Below, one piece after another: positions 33,081 to 41,310 of a DNA stretch of 45,104 nt (within the stretch, counting starts at the first letter, position 1; each line of letters begins with the position of its first letter). The position numbers and the translations under genes are program-made. The stretch comes from Candidatus Nitrosocaldus sp. (GTDB lineage Archaea; Thermoproteota; Nitrososphaeria; Nitrososphaerales; Nitrosocaldaceae), in the NCBI GenBank assembly GCA_025054855.1, contig JANWZS010000015.1:1-45104 (forward strand), written 5' to 3'. The notes beneath the pieces were generated by a model that did not search any database, was not told where the DNA came from, and was given only the letters and a program-made list of their open reading frames with translations.

Positions 33081-33456
33081 TTATATGACCCCCTCTCCTC
33101 CGCCTCTTTTTATATTATTTTTATAGTTTGTTCAATAATTATAGCAAGAGTAGCAGCAATCTCAATCTCTAGTTATGTGACCATCTACCAGCTCCCTACC
33201 TCATCGTGCCTACATCCGTGTGCACCTGCTACAGATCACTGCTATAAGCCTCCTTATAAATAGCCTATAACTGATCCTCACCATTGGCCCTAGAAACAAT
33301 ACAACTATAGCCTCTTAAGTATAAATATGTAATAGTTCACTGCAACTAATGTATTAGAAAGATGGTGATGATTCTAACCTACATTATATTATGGATGTGC
33401 TTATCTATGACCAGTATTATCTAGCCTAGTAGCGGGGGTACCTTGTTTATGACTAC
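33081..33456. other. intergenic region with degenerate direct repeat
   Basis: About 375 bases without a gene between convergent units. CTAGTTATATGACC (33077-33090, spanning the stop codon) recurs as CTAGTTATGTGACC at 33169-33182, 13 of 14 bases identical and 92 bases apart. A TATA-like CTTATAAATAG occurs near 33251 with no frame after it. No RNA gene is recognised. Confidence 0.5.
33105..33124 (+). terminator. T-rich terminator after the beta-sandwich fragment gene
   Basis: Runs of T (CTTTTTATATTATTTTTAT region) begin 25 bases after the stop at 33080, the usual form of archaeal transcription termination. Confidence 0.5.
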
Positions 33457-34623
33457 TCAACGTACATTGTATGCTAGCCTTATCGCATTAATGATATCAT
33501 CATAACCTACGATATCTAGGATGGTGAACCTGCCCTTCCTCGTGTATGGGGCGAGCCTCACAGCATGAAGGAACTCATCGAGAGATATACCCATGGAGTC
33601 CAGCGTTGTGGGGAATCCAAGTGCCTCATAGACATGCGTTATATCTGCAAACTCTGACCCTCTCAATGCCATAGCAAATACCGTTGCAAACCCCACCTGT
33701 ATGCCATGGGGCCTGGGGTGCTCAAGTATCCTATCCAGGGCATGGCTTATCAGATGCTCTGCCCCACTCGCTGGTCTCGATGAGCCTGCTATGCTCATGG
33801 CTATCCCACTCTGCACCAGACCCTCAGCAAGGCATACGAGCAGGTCATCATCGAGCAGTGGGTCTGTACTAGAACGGTGAACGCCAGCATCATCGCTCTT
33901 GCCCCTGATGGTACTACCATTGCTATGCCCATGGTTCTTCAGCACGTAGTAGATGAACCTCTCTGCAGCGTTCCTCGAGAGCATCTCAGCGAGTAGATCG
34001 ATCTTCACCCCTGTATGCTCGCTGGCAAGCCTCCAGTCCTGTACTGCTGATAGGTTGGATACCAGATCCCCTATACCAGCGAGTGTGGTCTGCCTTGGTG
34101 CCCTCCTGACTATATCAAGGTCCAGGAGTATGCCTGCTGGAGATGTTGTGACCATGCTATCACTACTACCATCACCGAACCTAGCAACCACTATGGGTGA
34201 TGCTATGCCATCATGAGATAATGCAGTTGGTATGGATATTAATGGTCTGGCAGCAGTATGCGCTGCATACTTGGCAGCATCAAGCACCCTTCCTCCTCCA
34301 ACCCCTGCTATGAATGTTGGATCGTACTCCATGATATGCCTAATCAGTAGCCCTGCAACCGTGTCCATTGACCGGTTGCTGCTGCTGTCTATGCCTATGC
34401 TCAGGCACTCCATCCCATGGGATATGTTACTGCATATCACCCTAGTTATACCGCTACCAGATATGAGCATGGGCCTCCTGGTATCTATACCCTCATGCTC
34501 TAGAATGGTGAGTAACCTGTTACCATCCAGCCCCCTTGATATATGCATGAAGAGGGGCACCCTTATCTCCCTGACCCAGGGCCTACCAGTACTACTGCTT
34601 ATCTCCATCTTCAGACCTTGCAT
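33457..34623 (-). CDS. egsA: sn-glycerol-1-phosphate dehydrogenase
   Basis: A 388-residue enzyme of the G1PDH/AraM group. It reduces dihydroxyacetone phosphate to sn-glycerol-1-phosphate, the backbone of archaeal lipids. Hallmarks are FIAGVGGGRVLDAAKYAA (NAD(P) site), LISIPTALSHDGIASPIV (catalytic Asp and substrate site), SGAEHLISHALD and HGIQVG (the two zinc-binding His). The insert of about 30 residues near IRGKSDDAGVH is Ser/Asp-rich and longer than usual. The start is one of several ATGs (34623, 34608); a TATA box CTATAAATAT at 34641-34650 favours 34623. It lies 79 bases after the flippase gene. Whether it is the only copy in the genome cannot be told here. Confidence 0.9.
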   Translation of the reverse strand: MQGLKMEISSSTGRPWVREIRVPLFMHISRGLDGNRLLTILEHEGIDTRRPMLISGSGITRVICSNISHGMECLSIGIDSSSNRSMDTVAGLLIRHIMEYDPTFIAGVGGGRVLDAAKYAAHTAARPLISIPTALSHDGIASPIVVARFGDGSSDSMVTTSPAGILLDLDIVRRAPRQTTLAGIGDLVSNLSAVQDWRLASEHTGVKIDLLAEMLSRNAAERFIYYVLKNHGHSNGSTIRGKSDDAGVHRSSTDPLLDDDLLVCLAEGLVQSGIAMSIAGSSRPASGAEHLISHALDRILEHPRPHGIQVGFATVFAMALRGSEFADITHVYEALGFPTTLDSMGISLDEFLHAVRLAPYTRKGRFTILDIVGYDDIINAIRLAYNVR

Positions 34624-34701
34624 GCTTATCATACACACTACTATAAATATGCTGGCCATGCTACTGTGAGCATAGTTAATCTGCAGGCTCGTAGAATAGG
34701 A

Positions 34702-36165
34702 CTAGTGCTTACCCCCATATCCAGTGATCGACCTTATGATCGACGATATCTCCCTACCCGTTATTGCCCTGATGGAGAATGATGCCAGAGCATATATCGC
34801 TAGCGTGACGATCAGGGTTACCAAGGCAGTAGCTATGTAGTAGAGCATCAGATGCCCAAATGCTACAGATGCTACGAGTGCAAGTGCTGGCCTTGCTACG
34901 GATACTCTGATGGTGAAGCCTATCCTCCTTACCAGCACTATGGATATGATCAGGTTGAGCATGGAGCCTATGAGCAGTGCATATGCTGCACCATCCATGC
35001 CCATGGCAAGTGCAAGCACGAGTAGAGGCGTGAGGGCTATACTTAGCGCTGACGATGTGGCATCCTTTATGGCAACGAGCCTTGCCCTGTCTGCTGCATT
35101 GAGTAGAGAGTTCATGACAGTACCTATGGAGTTGAGCGTGTATGCCACTGCAAGCATCCTCAGTGTCCCAACAGCATCAGCGTACGATGGTGCGATGATG
35201 CTGAGCACTATCCTAGGCTCTACCATGAGGAGTACGAGCATGAACCCGTTGAGTACCAGTGCTATCCTCAGTGCTGTATTGGCCAGTGCATTCACCCTCT
35301 CCCTGTTCCCCTTCTCTATCTCCTCCCTTGCAGTAGGGAGCATCATCCCTGCTATGGATACCAGTATGCTGCCTATCACCTGCGCTATGAGCGATGATAT
35401 GCCATAGAAGGCTGAGTACTGCATGCTCTGGGATGCAAGTACCATGACACCAACCTGGTTCCTTGCTATGTTCATGCCAGATGCCAGATAGTTGTAGCCA
35501 GAGAAGCCTAGAAGGCTCAGGACCTCCCTCCCGGATGGGCGATGTGTGCTCCTCCCAGTCGCTCTGATGAGCATGATGATGCTCATGGCTGATGCTATGA
35601 TCGATGCCAGCACGAAGGATACGACTATGGCGTCTGAGCCCCCTGTAAAGGATAGCAGGGCTACTGCAGATCCCAACCTCACAGCCTGGAATGTTGCCGT
35701 AGTCAGCACAACATACTTGGTCATGTGAAGACCCTGGTACGCACCCTGGAGCACCACCACGGTACCCTGAGTAGGTATGTACAGCATTGAAGCAAGTATG
35801 AGGAGTTGAGTGAATTCAGTATCGTATGGCTGGGTATAGTGCGCTACTACCGTCATCGTTACACCTGCAGCAACATTAATGCCTGCTGATAGCATGAGTG
35901 TTAACATGCTCAGGCTCCTGCCCACGTTGAGCCCCCTTGCGTTGTACTCTGCGATGTACCTTGAGAGCATCAGCTGGAATCCATTGGTTGTGAACGCTAT
36001 AACCACTGCTGTGTATGCGAATATGGTCATGGTCTGCCCTATGGCATGGGCATCTACGAGTCTAGCAAGCACTATCCAGAATAGTGCCCCGACTATGGAG
36101 TTTATGAGGTTGCTTAGTATCAGGAAGAACGAACCCCTAGCAAGCCTCTCGAACGGCTGATCCAT
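34702..36165 (-). CDS. polysaccharide (lipid-linked oligosaccharide) flippase, MATE/Wzx type
   Basis: A 487-residue integral membrane protein with about 14 hydrophobic segments. The N-terminus RLARGSFFLILSNLINSIVGALFWIVLARLV, seen in parts, matches the MOP-exporter polysaccharide biosynthesis (Wzx/RfbX) family, as does the following RYIAEYNARG. These proteins turn lipid-linked sugar chains over the membrane before they are attached to surface proteins or capsule. The cargo is unknown. The gene is divergent from the alkaline-phosphatase-fold gene at 36287, with a CATATAAGG box about 35 bases upstream. It supports a surface-glycan role for this region. Confidence 0.85.
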   Translation of the reverse strand: MDQPFERLARGSFFLILSNLINSIVGALFWIVLARLVDAHAIGQTMTIFAYTAVVIAFTTNGFQLMLSRYIAEYNARGLNVGRSLSMLTLMLSAGINVAAGVTMTVVAHYTQPYDTEFTQLLILASMLYIPTQGTVVVLQGAYQGLHMTKYVVLTTATFQAVRLGSAVALLSFTGGSDAIVVSFVLASIIASAMSIIMLIRATGRSTHRPSGREVLSLLGFSGYNYLASGMNIARNQVGVMVLASQSMQYSAFYGISSLIAQVIGSILVSIAGMMLPTAREEIEKGNRERVNALANTALRIALVLNGFMLVLLMVEPRIVLSIIAPSYADAVGTLRMLAVAYTLNSIGTVMNSLLNAADRARLVAIKDATSSALSIALTPLLVLALAMGMDGAAYALLIGSMLNLIISIVLVRRIGFTIRVSVARPALALVASVAFGHLMLYYIATALVTLIVTLAIYALASFSIRAITGREISSIIRSITGYGGKH

Positions 36166-36253
36166 TATTAAACCACCGTCCTATGCTCATCCCTCCTTAT
36201 ATGGTTATTTGTGTTAACTGCGATACTGTGTACCGCTGGCTCTTCAGGCATCA

Positions 36254-36264
36254 AGGATAATATG
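36254..36264 (+). promoter_or_regulatory. TATA box for the alkaline-phosphatase-fold gene
   Basis: AAGGATAATAT is centred about 28 bases before the ATG at 36287. A GGAGGTG close behind it is also a good Shine-Dalgarno-like sequence, although it sits about 15 bases from the start codon. Confidence 0.45.
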
Positions 36265-36286
36265 TGGAGGTGCCACACTATGGGTT

Positions 36287-37702
36287 ATGAGGCTGCTCGT
36301 CATAGGGCTGGATTCCATGCCTGCTGATGCACTGTTCAGCATGAAGGATGAACTACCCAACATAGGAAGGATGATAGATGATGGTGTGGCAGCAGTACTC
36401 GAGAGCTGCCATCCACCAATAACGATACCAGCATGGATGGTGATGATGACAGGTAGGAGCCCTGGCAGCCTAGGCATATACGGGTTCAGGCACAGGAAGG
36501 GCTACTCCTATACCGAAGGCTGGATAGCCAACTCTACCAGCGTGAAGGCCAAGAAGGTATGGGATTATCTGGCAGAGAATGGGCTCAGATCATGCCTTGT
36601 TGGGGTACCACCAAGCTACCCTCCATACCCTGTCAATGGCAGCATGATATCATGCTTCATAACCCCATCAGAGAAGGCTGATTACACGTACCCTAGAGGA
36701 TTGAGGCAGGAGGTTGAGAGCCTAGTTGGTAAGTACATCTTCGATGTTGTCTTCCGCACGGAGGACAGGGATGCCATACTCAAGGATATATACGAGATGA
36801 CTGAGAGGAGGTTCAAGGTCATCAAGTACCTGCTGAGTAAGGAGAGGTGGGACTACTTCATGTTCGTGGAGATAGGGGTTGATAGACTACATCATGCGTT
36901 CTGGAAGTTCCATGACAGGAACCATCCCAAGTACGTGCCAAGGAACAGGTATGAGGATGTTGTAAGGGAGTACTACAGGTTCATAGATGGTAAGATAGGT
37001 GAGCTGTTGCAGATGGTTGATGATGACACATGTGTTATGCTTGTATCTGATCATGGTACGACTAGCATGAAGGGTGCATTCTGCATAAATGAGTGGTTGA
37101 TAGAGAAGGGCTATCTAGTGCTCAAGAGCTACCCTGATGGGGTTACGGATCTTGACAAGTGTGATGTGGACTGGGGTAGAACAAAGGCATGGGGATGGGG
37201 GGGCTACTACGCCAGGATATTCCTGAATGTCAAGGGTAGGGAGGCACAGGGCACCATAGCAGGAGGGGAGGAGTATGAGAGGTTCAGGGATGAACTTGCC
37301 AGGGAGATCATGGACATCAGAGGACCAAGGAATGAGCGATGGGATACCAGGGTGTACAAGCCTGAACTGCTCTACAGGGAGTGCAATGGTGATAAGCCTG
37401 ATCTCATGGTCTACTTCGATAACCTGTACTGGCGCTCGGAGGGTAGTGTTGGGCATAGGGCATTGTACCTGTCAGAGAACAACACTGGTCCAGATGACTC
37501 GGTGCACTGGTACGATGGCGTATTCATACTCTACAGCAAGAGGAAGAAGGGTGCAGTAAAGGGAGGTAAGATGCTTGGGAGGTTGAGCATATACGATGTT
37601 GCACCAACCATACTTGCGATCATGGGCATCAAGCCAGGTGGTGATGCCATGGAGGGCAGGATAGTCGATGAGGCTGTGAGTTATGCTCTACAGGATGGAT
37701 GA
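36287..37702 (+). CDS. alkaline phosphatase superfamily phosphodiesterase/pyrophosphatase
   Basis: A 471-residue cytoplasmic enzyme with no signal peptide. It belongs to the nucleotide pyrophosphatase/phosphodiesterase branch of the alkaline phosphatase superfamily. The first metal Asp is in LLVIGLDSMPADAL, the nucleophile Thr in PPITIPAWMVMMTGRSP, and further metal ligands are in FVEIGVDRLHHAFW, VMLVSDHGTTSMKGAFC and a late VGHRALYLS. Such enzymes act on nucleotide sugars, phosphoesters or phosphonates; many archaeal copies lie in surface-polysaccharide clusters, as here. The next gene, coding for a small RHH-like protein ending in RLRALGYI, is a common companion of these enzymes. ATG 36287 is chosen because the DNA-encoded strand starts at once with MRLLVIGLDS. 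Confidence 0.87.
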   Translation: MRLLVIGLDSMPADALFSMKDELPNIGRMIDDGVAAVLESCHPPITIPAWMVMMTGRSPGSLGIYGFRHRKGYSYTEGWIANSTSVKAKKVWDYLAENGLRSCLVGVPPSYPPYPVNGSMISCFITPSEKADYTYPRGLRQEVESLVGKYIFDVVFRTEDRDAILKDIYEMTERRFKVIKYLLSKERWDYFMFVEIGVDRLHHAFWKFHDRNHPKYVPRNRYEDVVREYYRFIDGKIGELLQMVDDDTCVMLVSDHGTTSMKGAFCINEWLIEKGYLVLKSYPDGVTDLDKCDVDWGRTKAWGWGGYYARIFLNVKGREAQGTIAGGEEYERFRDELAREIMDIRGPRNERWDTRVYKPELLYRECNGDKPDLMVYFDNLYWRSEGSVGHRALYLSENNTGPDDSVHWYDGVFILYSKRKKGAVKGGKMLGRLSIYDVAPTILAIMGIKPGGDAMEGRIVDEAVSYALQDG

Positions 37703-37844
37703 TGTATGCATGCATCCACGCATATACCTGCCTATAGCCTATTATCGACCTACCTCACTGATCCTGGATACTATGTTATATAACATGCGTTACATGTCTC
37801 CTGCACAGTTTACTTTATAAGCATCCTCGGCATCATAGAGTCAG

Positions 37845-38141
37845 ATGGAGAGGGTGAGCATAAGCATAAACAGGGTACTGTATGAGAGGCTGAGGGAGTT
37901 CAACCAGTCGACCGCTACTGGATTCGGTAGTGTCGATGAGTACGTTGAGCATATACTCGAAGCATTCCTGAGGGAGTACGGCATGGCTGGTTATGGTTAT
38001 GGTTATGGTGATGATGATGATGATGCCATGAACCATCGCATGGTTGGGACGGTGGTGTTTGATGTACATGGAGCAGGCATATCAAAGGATGAGGAAGAGG
38101 AGGAGATAAAGAATAGGTTGAGGGCCCTCGGTTATATATAA
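37845..38141 (+). CDS. small protein, companion of alkaline-phosphatase-fold enzymes
   Basis: A 98-residue acidic protein. The N-terminal half (RVSISINRVLYERLREFNQ, then FGSVDEYVEHILEAFL) has the strand-helix-helix pattern of ribbon-helix-helix proteins. After a Gly-Tyr run and an Asp run (residues about 47-60) it ends KNRLRALGYI, a tail typical of a family that accompanies archaeal AP-superfamily and sulfatase-like genes. It may regulate or bind its neighbour. A CTTTATAAGC box lies about 30 bases upstream. The tandem GGTTAT codons and the GAT run make its middle variable in nature. Confidence 0.7.
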   Translation: MERVSISINRVLYERLREFNQSTATGFGSVDEYVEHILEAFLREYGMAGYGYGYGDDDDDAMNHRMVGTVVFDVHGAGISKDEEEEEIKNRLRALGYI

Positions 38142-38165
38142 GAAAGAAAGATCTCTAGATTCTCA

Positions 38166-38630
38166 TCATCTTGATCTGGATCTGGATACCTCCCTTAGCA
38201 CATCCAGCAGAGCCTTGAGGGATGATGAGAAGAAGTCCATGGCCTCCTTGGTATCGTTTACGCTTACAACCTTGATGAGCGCTGGTAGATCATCCCTGAT
38301 CATCTTGAACCCATGGAGCGTGCCATGCTGCATCATGGCTCTGAATAGAGCCTCTACCCTCTCCGCTATACCCCTATCTATCCTGCCCTTGGGGTCTGTG
38401 AAGCACAGTGCTATGCACCTTCCTGGTCGACCATCGCTACCATCATTCATGAGTCCAAGGAGTATCCCTACCTGCACACCATTTATGCTCATGTAGAAGT
38501 ACTTGCCCTTGACATGCTTCGACTTCTCATCCCATATGACTGGGCTGCCAACGCTCTCCCTTATCAGATGCTCTAAGGAGTTTAGTATGCTGGTGTAGGT
38601 ATCTGCACTACTCACATTACTGCTACTCAT
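38166..38630 (-). CDS. conserved-looking hypothetical protein
   Basis: A 154-residue soluble protein from ATG 38630. The N-terminus is Ser-rich; then a predicted alpha/beta domain follows (HLIRESVGSPVIWDEKSK, GKYFYMSINGVQVGILLGL, CIALCFTDPKGRIDRGIAERVEA). The C-terminal helix ends in RSRSR. I do not recognise the family. The gene overlaps nothing from this start and comes directly after cysC on the same strand (its ATG lies just beyond the cysC stop), so they are probably co-transcribed. An upstream ATG at 38660 would overlap cysC by 29 bases. Confidence 0.55.
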   Translation of the reverse strand: MSSSNVSSADTYTSILNSLEHLIRESVGSPVIWDEKSKHVKGKYFYMSINGVQVGILLGLMNDGSDGRPGRCIALCFTDPKGRIDRGIAERVEALFRAMMQHGTLHGFKMIRDDLPALIKVVSVNDTKEAMDFFSSSLKALLDVLREVSRSRSR

Positions 38631-38631
38631 A

Positions 38632-39243
38632 TCAACTACTGCCTTCCTTCTTGACTCCACTACCCTCTACGGCCTCTCTCACCTGTACAGTAGTAGTTGT
38701 AGCAGCAGTAGCAGCAGTTATGTAACCCAGCCTACGTAGCCCATCCATTATTATGTTGACGCACTCCTCGACGCTCTGCCTATCCGTATCAACCGTGATC
38801 TCTGGGTTCAGAGGCTCCTCGTATGGGTCCTGTATGCCAGTCATATCAGGTATCTCACCATTCAGTGCCTTCTTGTATAGACCCTTTGGGTCCCTCTTTA
38901 TGCATGTGTCTATTGAGCATTTAACGTAGACCTCTACAAAGTCCTTCAGCTCTTCCCTAGCGTATGCCCTGAAAGCTCTGTATGGAGAGATGAGTGAGAC
39001 CAGTGCTATAACACCGTTCCTTGTCAGCAGCTTGCTTATGTACACTACCCTTCTGGCATGAGTCTCCCTATCCTGCTTCGTGAATCCTAGATCTGGGCTG
39101 AGGTTCTTCCTCACCTCATCCCCATCGAGGAGTTCTGCCCTGTAACCCATATCCATGAGCCTCCTCTGTAATACCCTAGCAATCGTTGTCTTGCCAGAGC
39201 CTGATAGCCCTGTGAGCCAGACCGTGAAGCCCTTATTTAGCAT
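38632..39243 (-). CDS. cysC: adenylyl-sulfate (APS) kinase
   Basis: A 203-residue kinase that makes PAPS, the universal sulfate donor, from APS and ATP. The P-loop GLSGSGKT is at 12-19. Further family motifs are ELLDGDEVRKNLSPDLGF, then FVEVYVKCSIDTCIKRDPKGLYKKAL and a tail with DPYEEPLNPEITVDT. The last 30 residues are an Ala/Thr-rich low-complexity extension (encoded by repeated GCT-type triplets) not usual in the family. The ATG at 39243 has a TATA-like box TTATTAACC about 29 bases upstream; the frame opens at 39318. A sulfotransferase is encoded at 43250-44209, a natural user of PAPS. Confidence 0.92.
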   Translation of the reverse strand: MLNKGFTVWLTGLSGSGKTTIARVLQRRLMDMGYRAELLDGDEVRKNLSPDLGFTKQDRETHARRVVYISKLLTRNGVIALVSLISPYRAFRAYAREELKDFVEVYVKCSIDTCIKRDPKGLYKKALNGEIPDMTGIQDPYEEPLNPEITVDTDRQSVEECVNIIMDGLRRLGYITAATAATTTTVQVREAVEGSGVKKEGSS

Positions 39244-39263
39244 ACCTTGAAGGGGGATGGAGA

Positions 39264-39274
39264 GGTTAATAAGG
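39264..39274 (-). promoter_or_regulatory. TATA box for cysC
   Basis: CCTTATTAACC on the minus strand is centred about 27-29 bases before the ATG at 39243, which fixes the cysC start. Confidence 0.6.
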
Positions 39275-39407
39275 GTTAGTATGTAATGTACAGTATGGTA
39301 TTCACTGGTGGTATTCATCGCAGGAGATGAACCTGTTGCTTGTACGGTTAGTGTTGGTGAATATACAGAGAAGAGGAGTGGTAGTATACATTGGTTAGAT
39401 AATTGGA

Positions 39408-39418
39408 AGTATTTTTAG
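39408..39418 (+). promoter_or_regulatory. TATA-like box for the beta-helix protein
   Basis: AGTATTTTTAG is centred about 29 bases before the ATG at 39442. The frame is closed by a TAA about 15 bases upstream of that ATG, so the start is well defined. Confidence 0.5.
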
Positions 39419-39441
39419 CCTAAGCCTATCAATTTATCCAT

Positions 39442-41277
39442 ATGGTTCCACATAATAGTGAATTGTCTATACCAGCCAGGTCTGGTACACACAGGCTTGA
39501 GTACTATGCTACCGATAGGCTGAATAACCGCAGTAATGTAGGCTCTATCACGTTCACCTCATACAAGGTATTCAATGTCAAGGACTATGGAGCAAGAGGA
39601 GATGGTATAACAGATGATACACAAGCGATAAGGAATGCTATAGAGGCAGCAAGAGCCCATACATCATCAACAGATACCCCGGTGGTTGTATACTTCCCTG
39701 CAGGTACATACAGGATCAAGCAGTTCAAGGTACACTCGAACATGATACTCAAGGGTGATGGTATGCAGCGTACAAAGCTGGTAAGGTTCGTGGACAGGAA
39801 TGCGCCTAACTCTACGTATCAGGGGAGTGGTAATGAATCCAATATAACGGTGACAACGAACCTATTCAACTCTGGGACGTTCGAGCAGCTCCCATCCCCT
39901 CTGCCTCAAGATCATCCTGCAAGAGGCAGAACAGGTATATGGGCCAAATCTTTCATAGCCAACTACGATGCTAGTAGGAATGGCAATAGCAACATCGCCA
40001 TATACGATATGACCATCAACGGTAATGGGTATGCATTCAACATAGACCCGAACAGGCATACGCAGGTAGGCTTCAGGTATGCAGAGGGTAGCAATACCTA
40101 TACTGTCTCGTTATACAGAACCAAGAACATAAGGATAAATAATCTGAGGATAGAGGACAGTATGAACTGGTCGCTATCATGTGAGGAGTGTGAGGGGATA
40201 GATGTAGGCTATCTAGAGATAGATGGGAACACCAGATTCGGGAGCAGGGTGAGCGACAGGCTGAATCAGGATGGTGCAAACTTCAAGCACAGCAAGCATA
40301 TACGCATAGACAGGGTGGTGGTCCATGAGAGCTATGACTCTGCAGTGGTATTCGAGGTGGTCAACAGACCCTTGCCCGTGCACGATGTGAGGGTCAACTA
40401 TATAGAGTTGCACAGGCATATACATGCTGGTAGTGGTGTTGGTATAGTCTGCGGGAATGAAGAGGGAGGGGATGTATACGATGTGCATATCAAGCACATC
40501 AGGATATATGCAAGGGATACCAGCAGAACCCCTACGGGCAGGGAGAGGGGTAGCCATACATCGCACTTCGTTGATATAGGGTATGAGGACTATCCTGAGT
40601 TCAGGGGCAGGGAGGGTAAGGGGAAGGCATACAACATAAGGATAGATAAGATAGAGATAACTGGATTCTCGCACAGGATACTGCCCTATGACTTCCAGAC
40701 TGGTGCAGCAAAGGCACCAGAGGCTGGTATGCCCATACTCCAGATCAACTCCAGACCGAGGGAGCTCTACTACGATCCTAACTCGCCACAGACATCGGCA
40801 TGGAATATCAACAGGGTAAGGGATGTTACCATAGGCGAGGTGATAGTGGATTACCAGATGCAGGATTATGCTGCAACAGACCAGTACGGAGCACAGTTCG
40901 GTCTAAGGGTGATCGGGGCAGAGAATGTACATATAGGCAGGTTCCACAGCATGAACAAGAGCAGTAGAGGTATCAGCGATGTACAGGTACTATACTCCAG
41001 TAACGTTGCGCTGCACGAACTGTACATCAAGAGGGTCAATACTGGGGGAGCATCGCTGATAACCATCAACAACTCGACTGGAGTACTGCTGGATAATGTA
41101 AGGATACCGCTGCTGGATGATGGTCAGAAGCAGGGTGGAGCAGCCTTGAGGGTTGAGGGGAGTAGCAGCAGGGATATACTGCTGAGGTACAGGGAGTTGC
41201 AGACCAGAAGCCAGATCAACTGGGGCAGTGATGTGCCAGAGGCTAATAAGGCAACGGTGATAGTACAGCCTGTTTAG
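39442..41277 (+). CDS. pectate-lyase-superfamily beta-helix protein with N-terminal half-domain
   Basis: A 611-residue protein. The first 40 residues (SGTHRLEYYATDRLNNRSNV) are the second half of an OmpL47/Ig-like domain. From residue about 45 the Pectate_lyase_3 pattern FNVKDYGARGDGITDDTQAIRNAI begins, with VYFPAGTYRIKQFKV and ILKGDG, followed by a right-handed parallel beta-helix with many IRIDKI-type coils up to the C-terminus. Relatives are polysaccharide lyases or glycan-modifying enzymes and phage/surface depolymerases; catalytic residues cannot be assigned. There is no signal peptide, although a surface role is expected. The half-domain fits the open end of the protein at 32502-33080. 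A T-rich stretch near 41333 can end transcription. Confidence 0.75.
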   Translation: MVPHNSELSIPARSGTHRLEYYATDRLNNRSNVGSITFTSYKVFNVKDYGARGDGITDDTQAIRNAIEAARAHTSSTDTPVVVYFPAGTYRIKQFKVHSNMILKGDGMQRTKLVRFVDRNAPNSTYQGSGNESNITVTTNLFNSGTFEQLPSPLPQDHPARGRTGIWAKSFIANYDASRNGNSNIAIYDMTINGNGYAFNIDPNRHTQVGFRYAEGSNTYTVSLYRTKNIRINNLRIEDSMNWSLSCEECEGIDVGYLEIDGNTRFGSRVSDRLNQDGANFKHSKHIRIDRVVVHESYDSAVVFEVVNRPLPVHDVRVNYIELHRHIHAGSGVGIVCGNEEGGDVYDVHIKHIRIYARDTSRTPTGRERGSHTSHFVDIGYEDYPEFRGREGKGKAYNIRIDKIEITGFSHRILPYDFQTGAAKAPEAGMPILQINSRPRELYYDPNSPQTSAWNINRVRDVTIGEVIVDYQMQDYAATDQYGAQFGLRVIGAENVHIGRFHSMNKSSRGISDVQVLYSSNVALHELYIKRVNTGGASLITINNSTGVLLDNVRIPLLDDGQKQGGAALRVEGSSSRDILLRYRELQTRSQINWGSDVPEANKATVIVQPV

Positions 41278-41310
41278 TTAGTAGTAGTCGCAGTAGTCGC
41301 AGTTGGTTAG

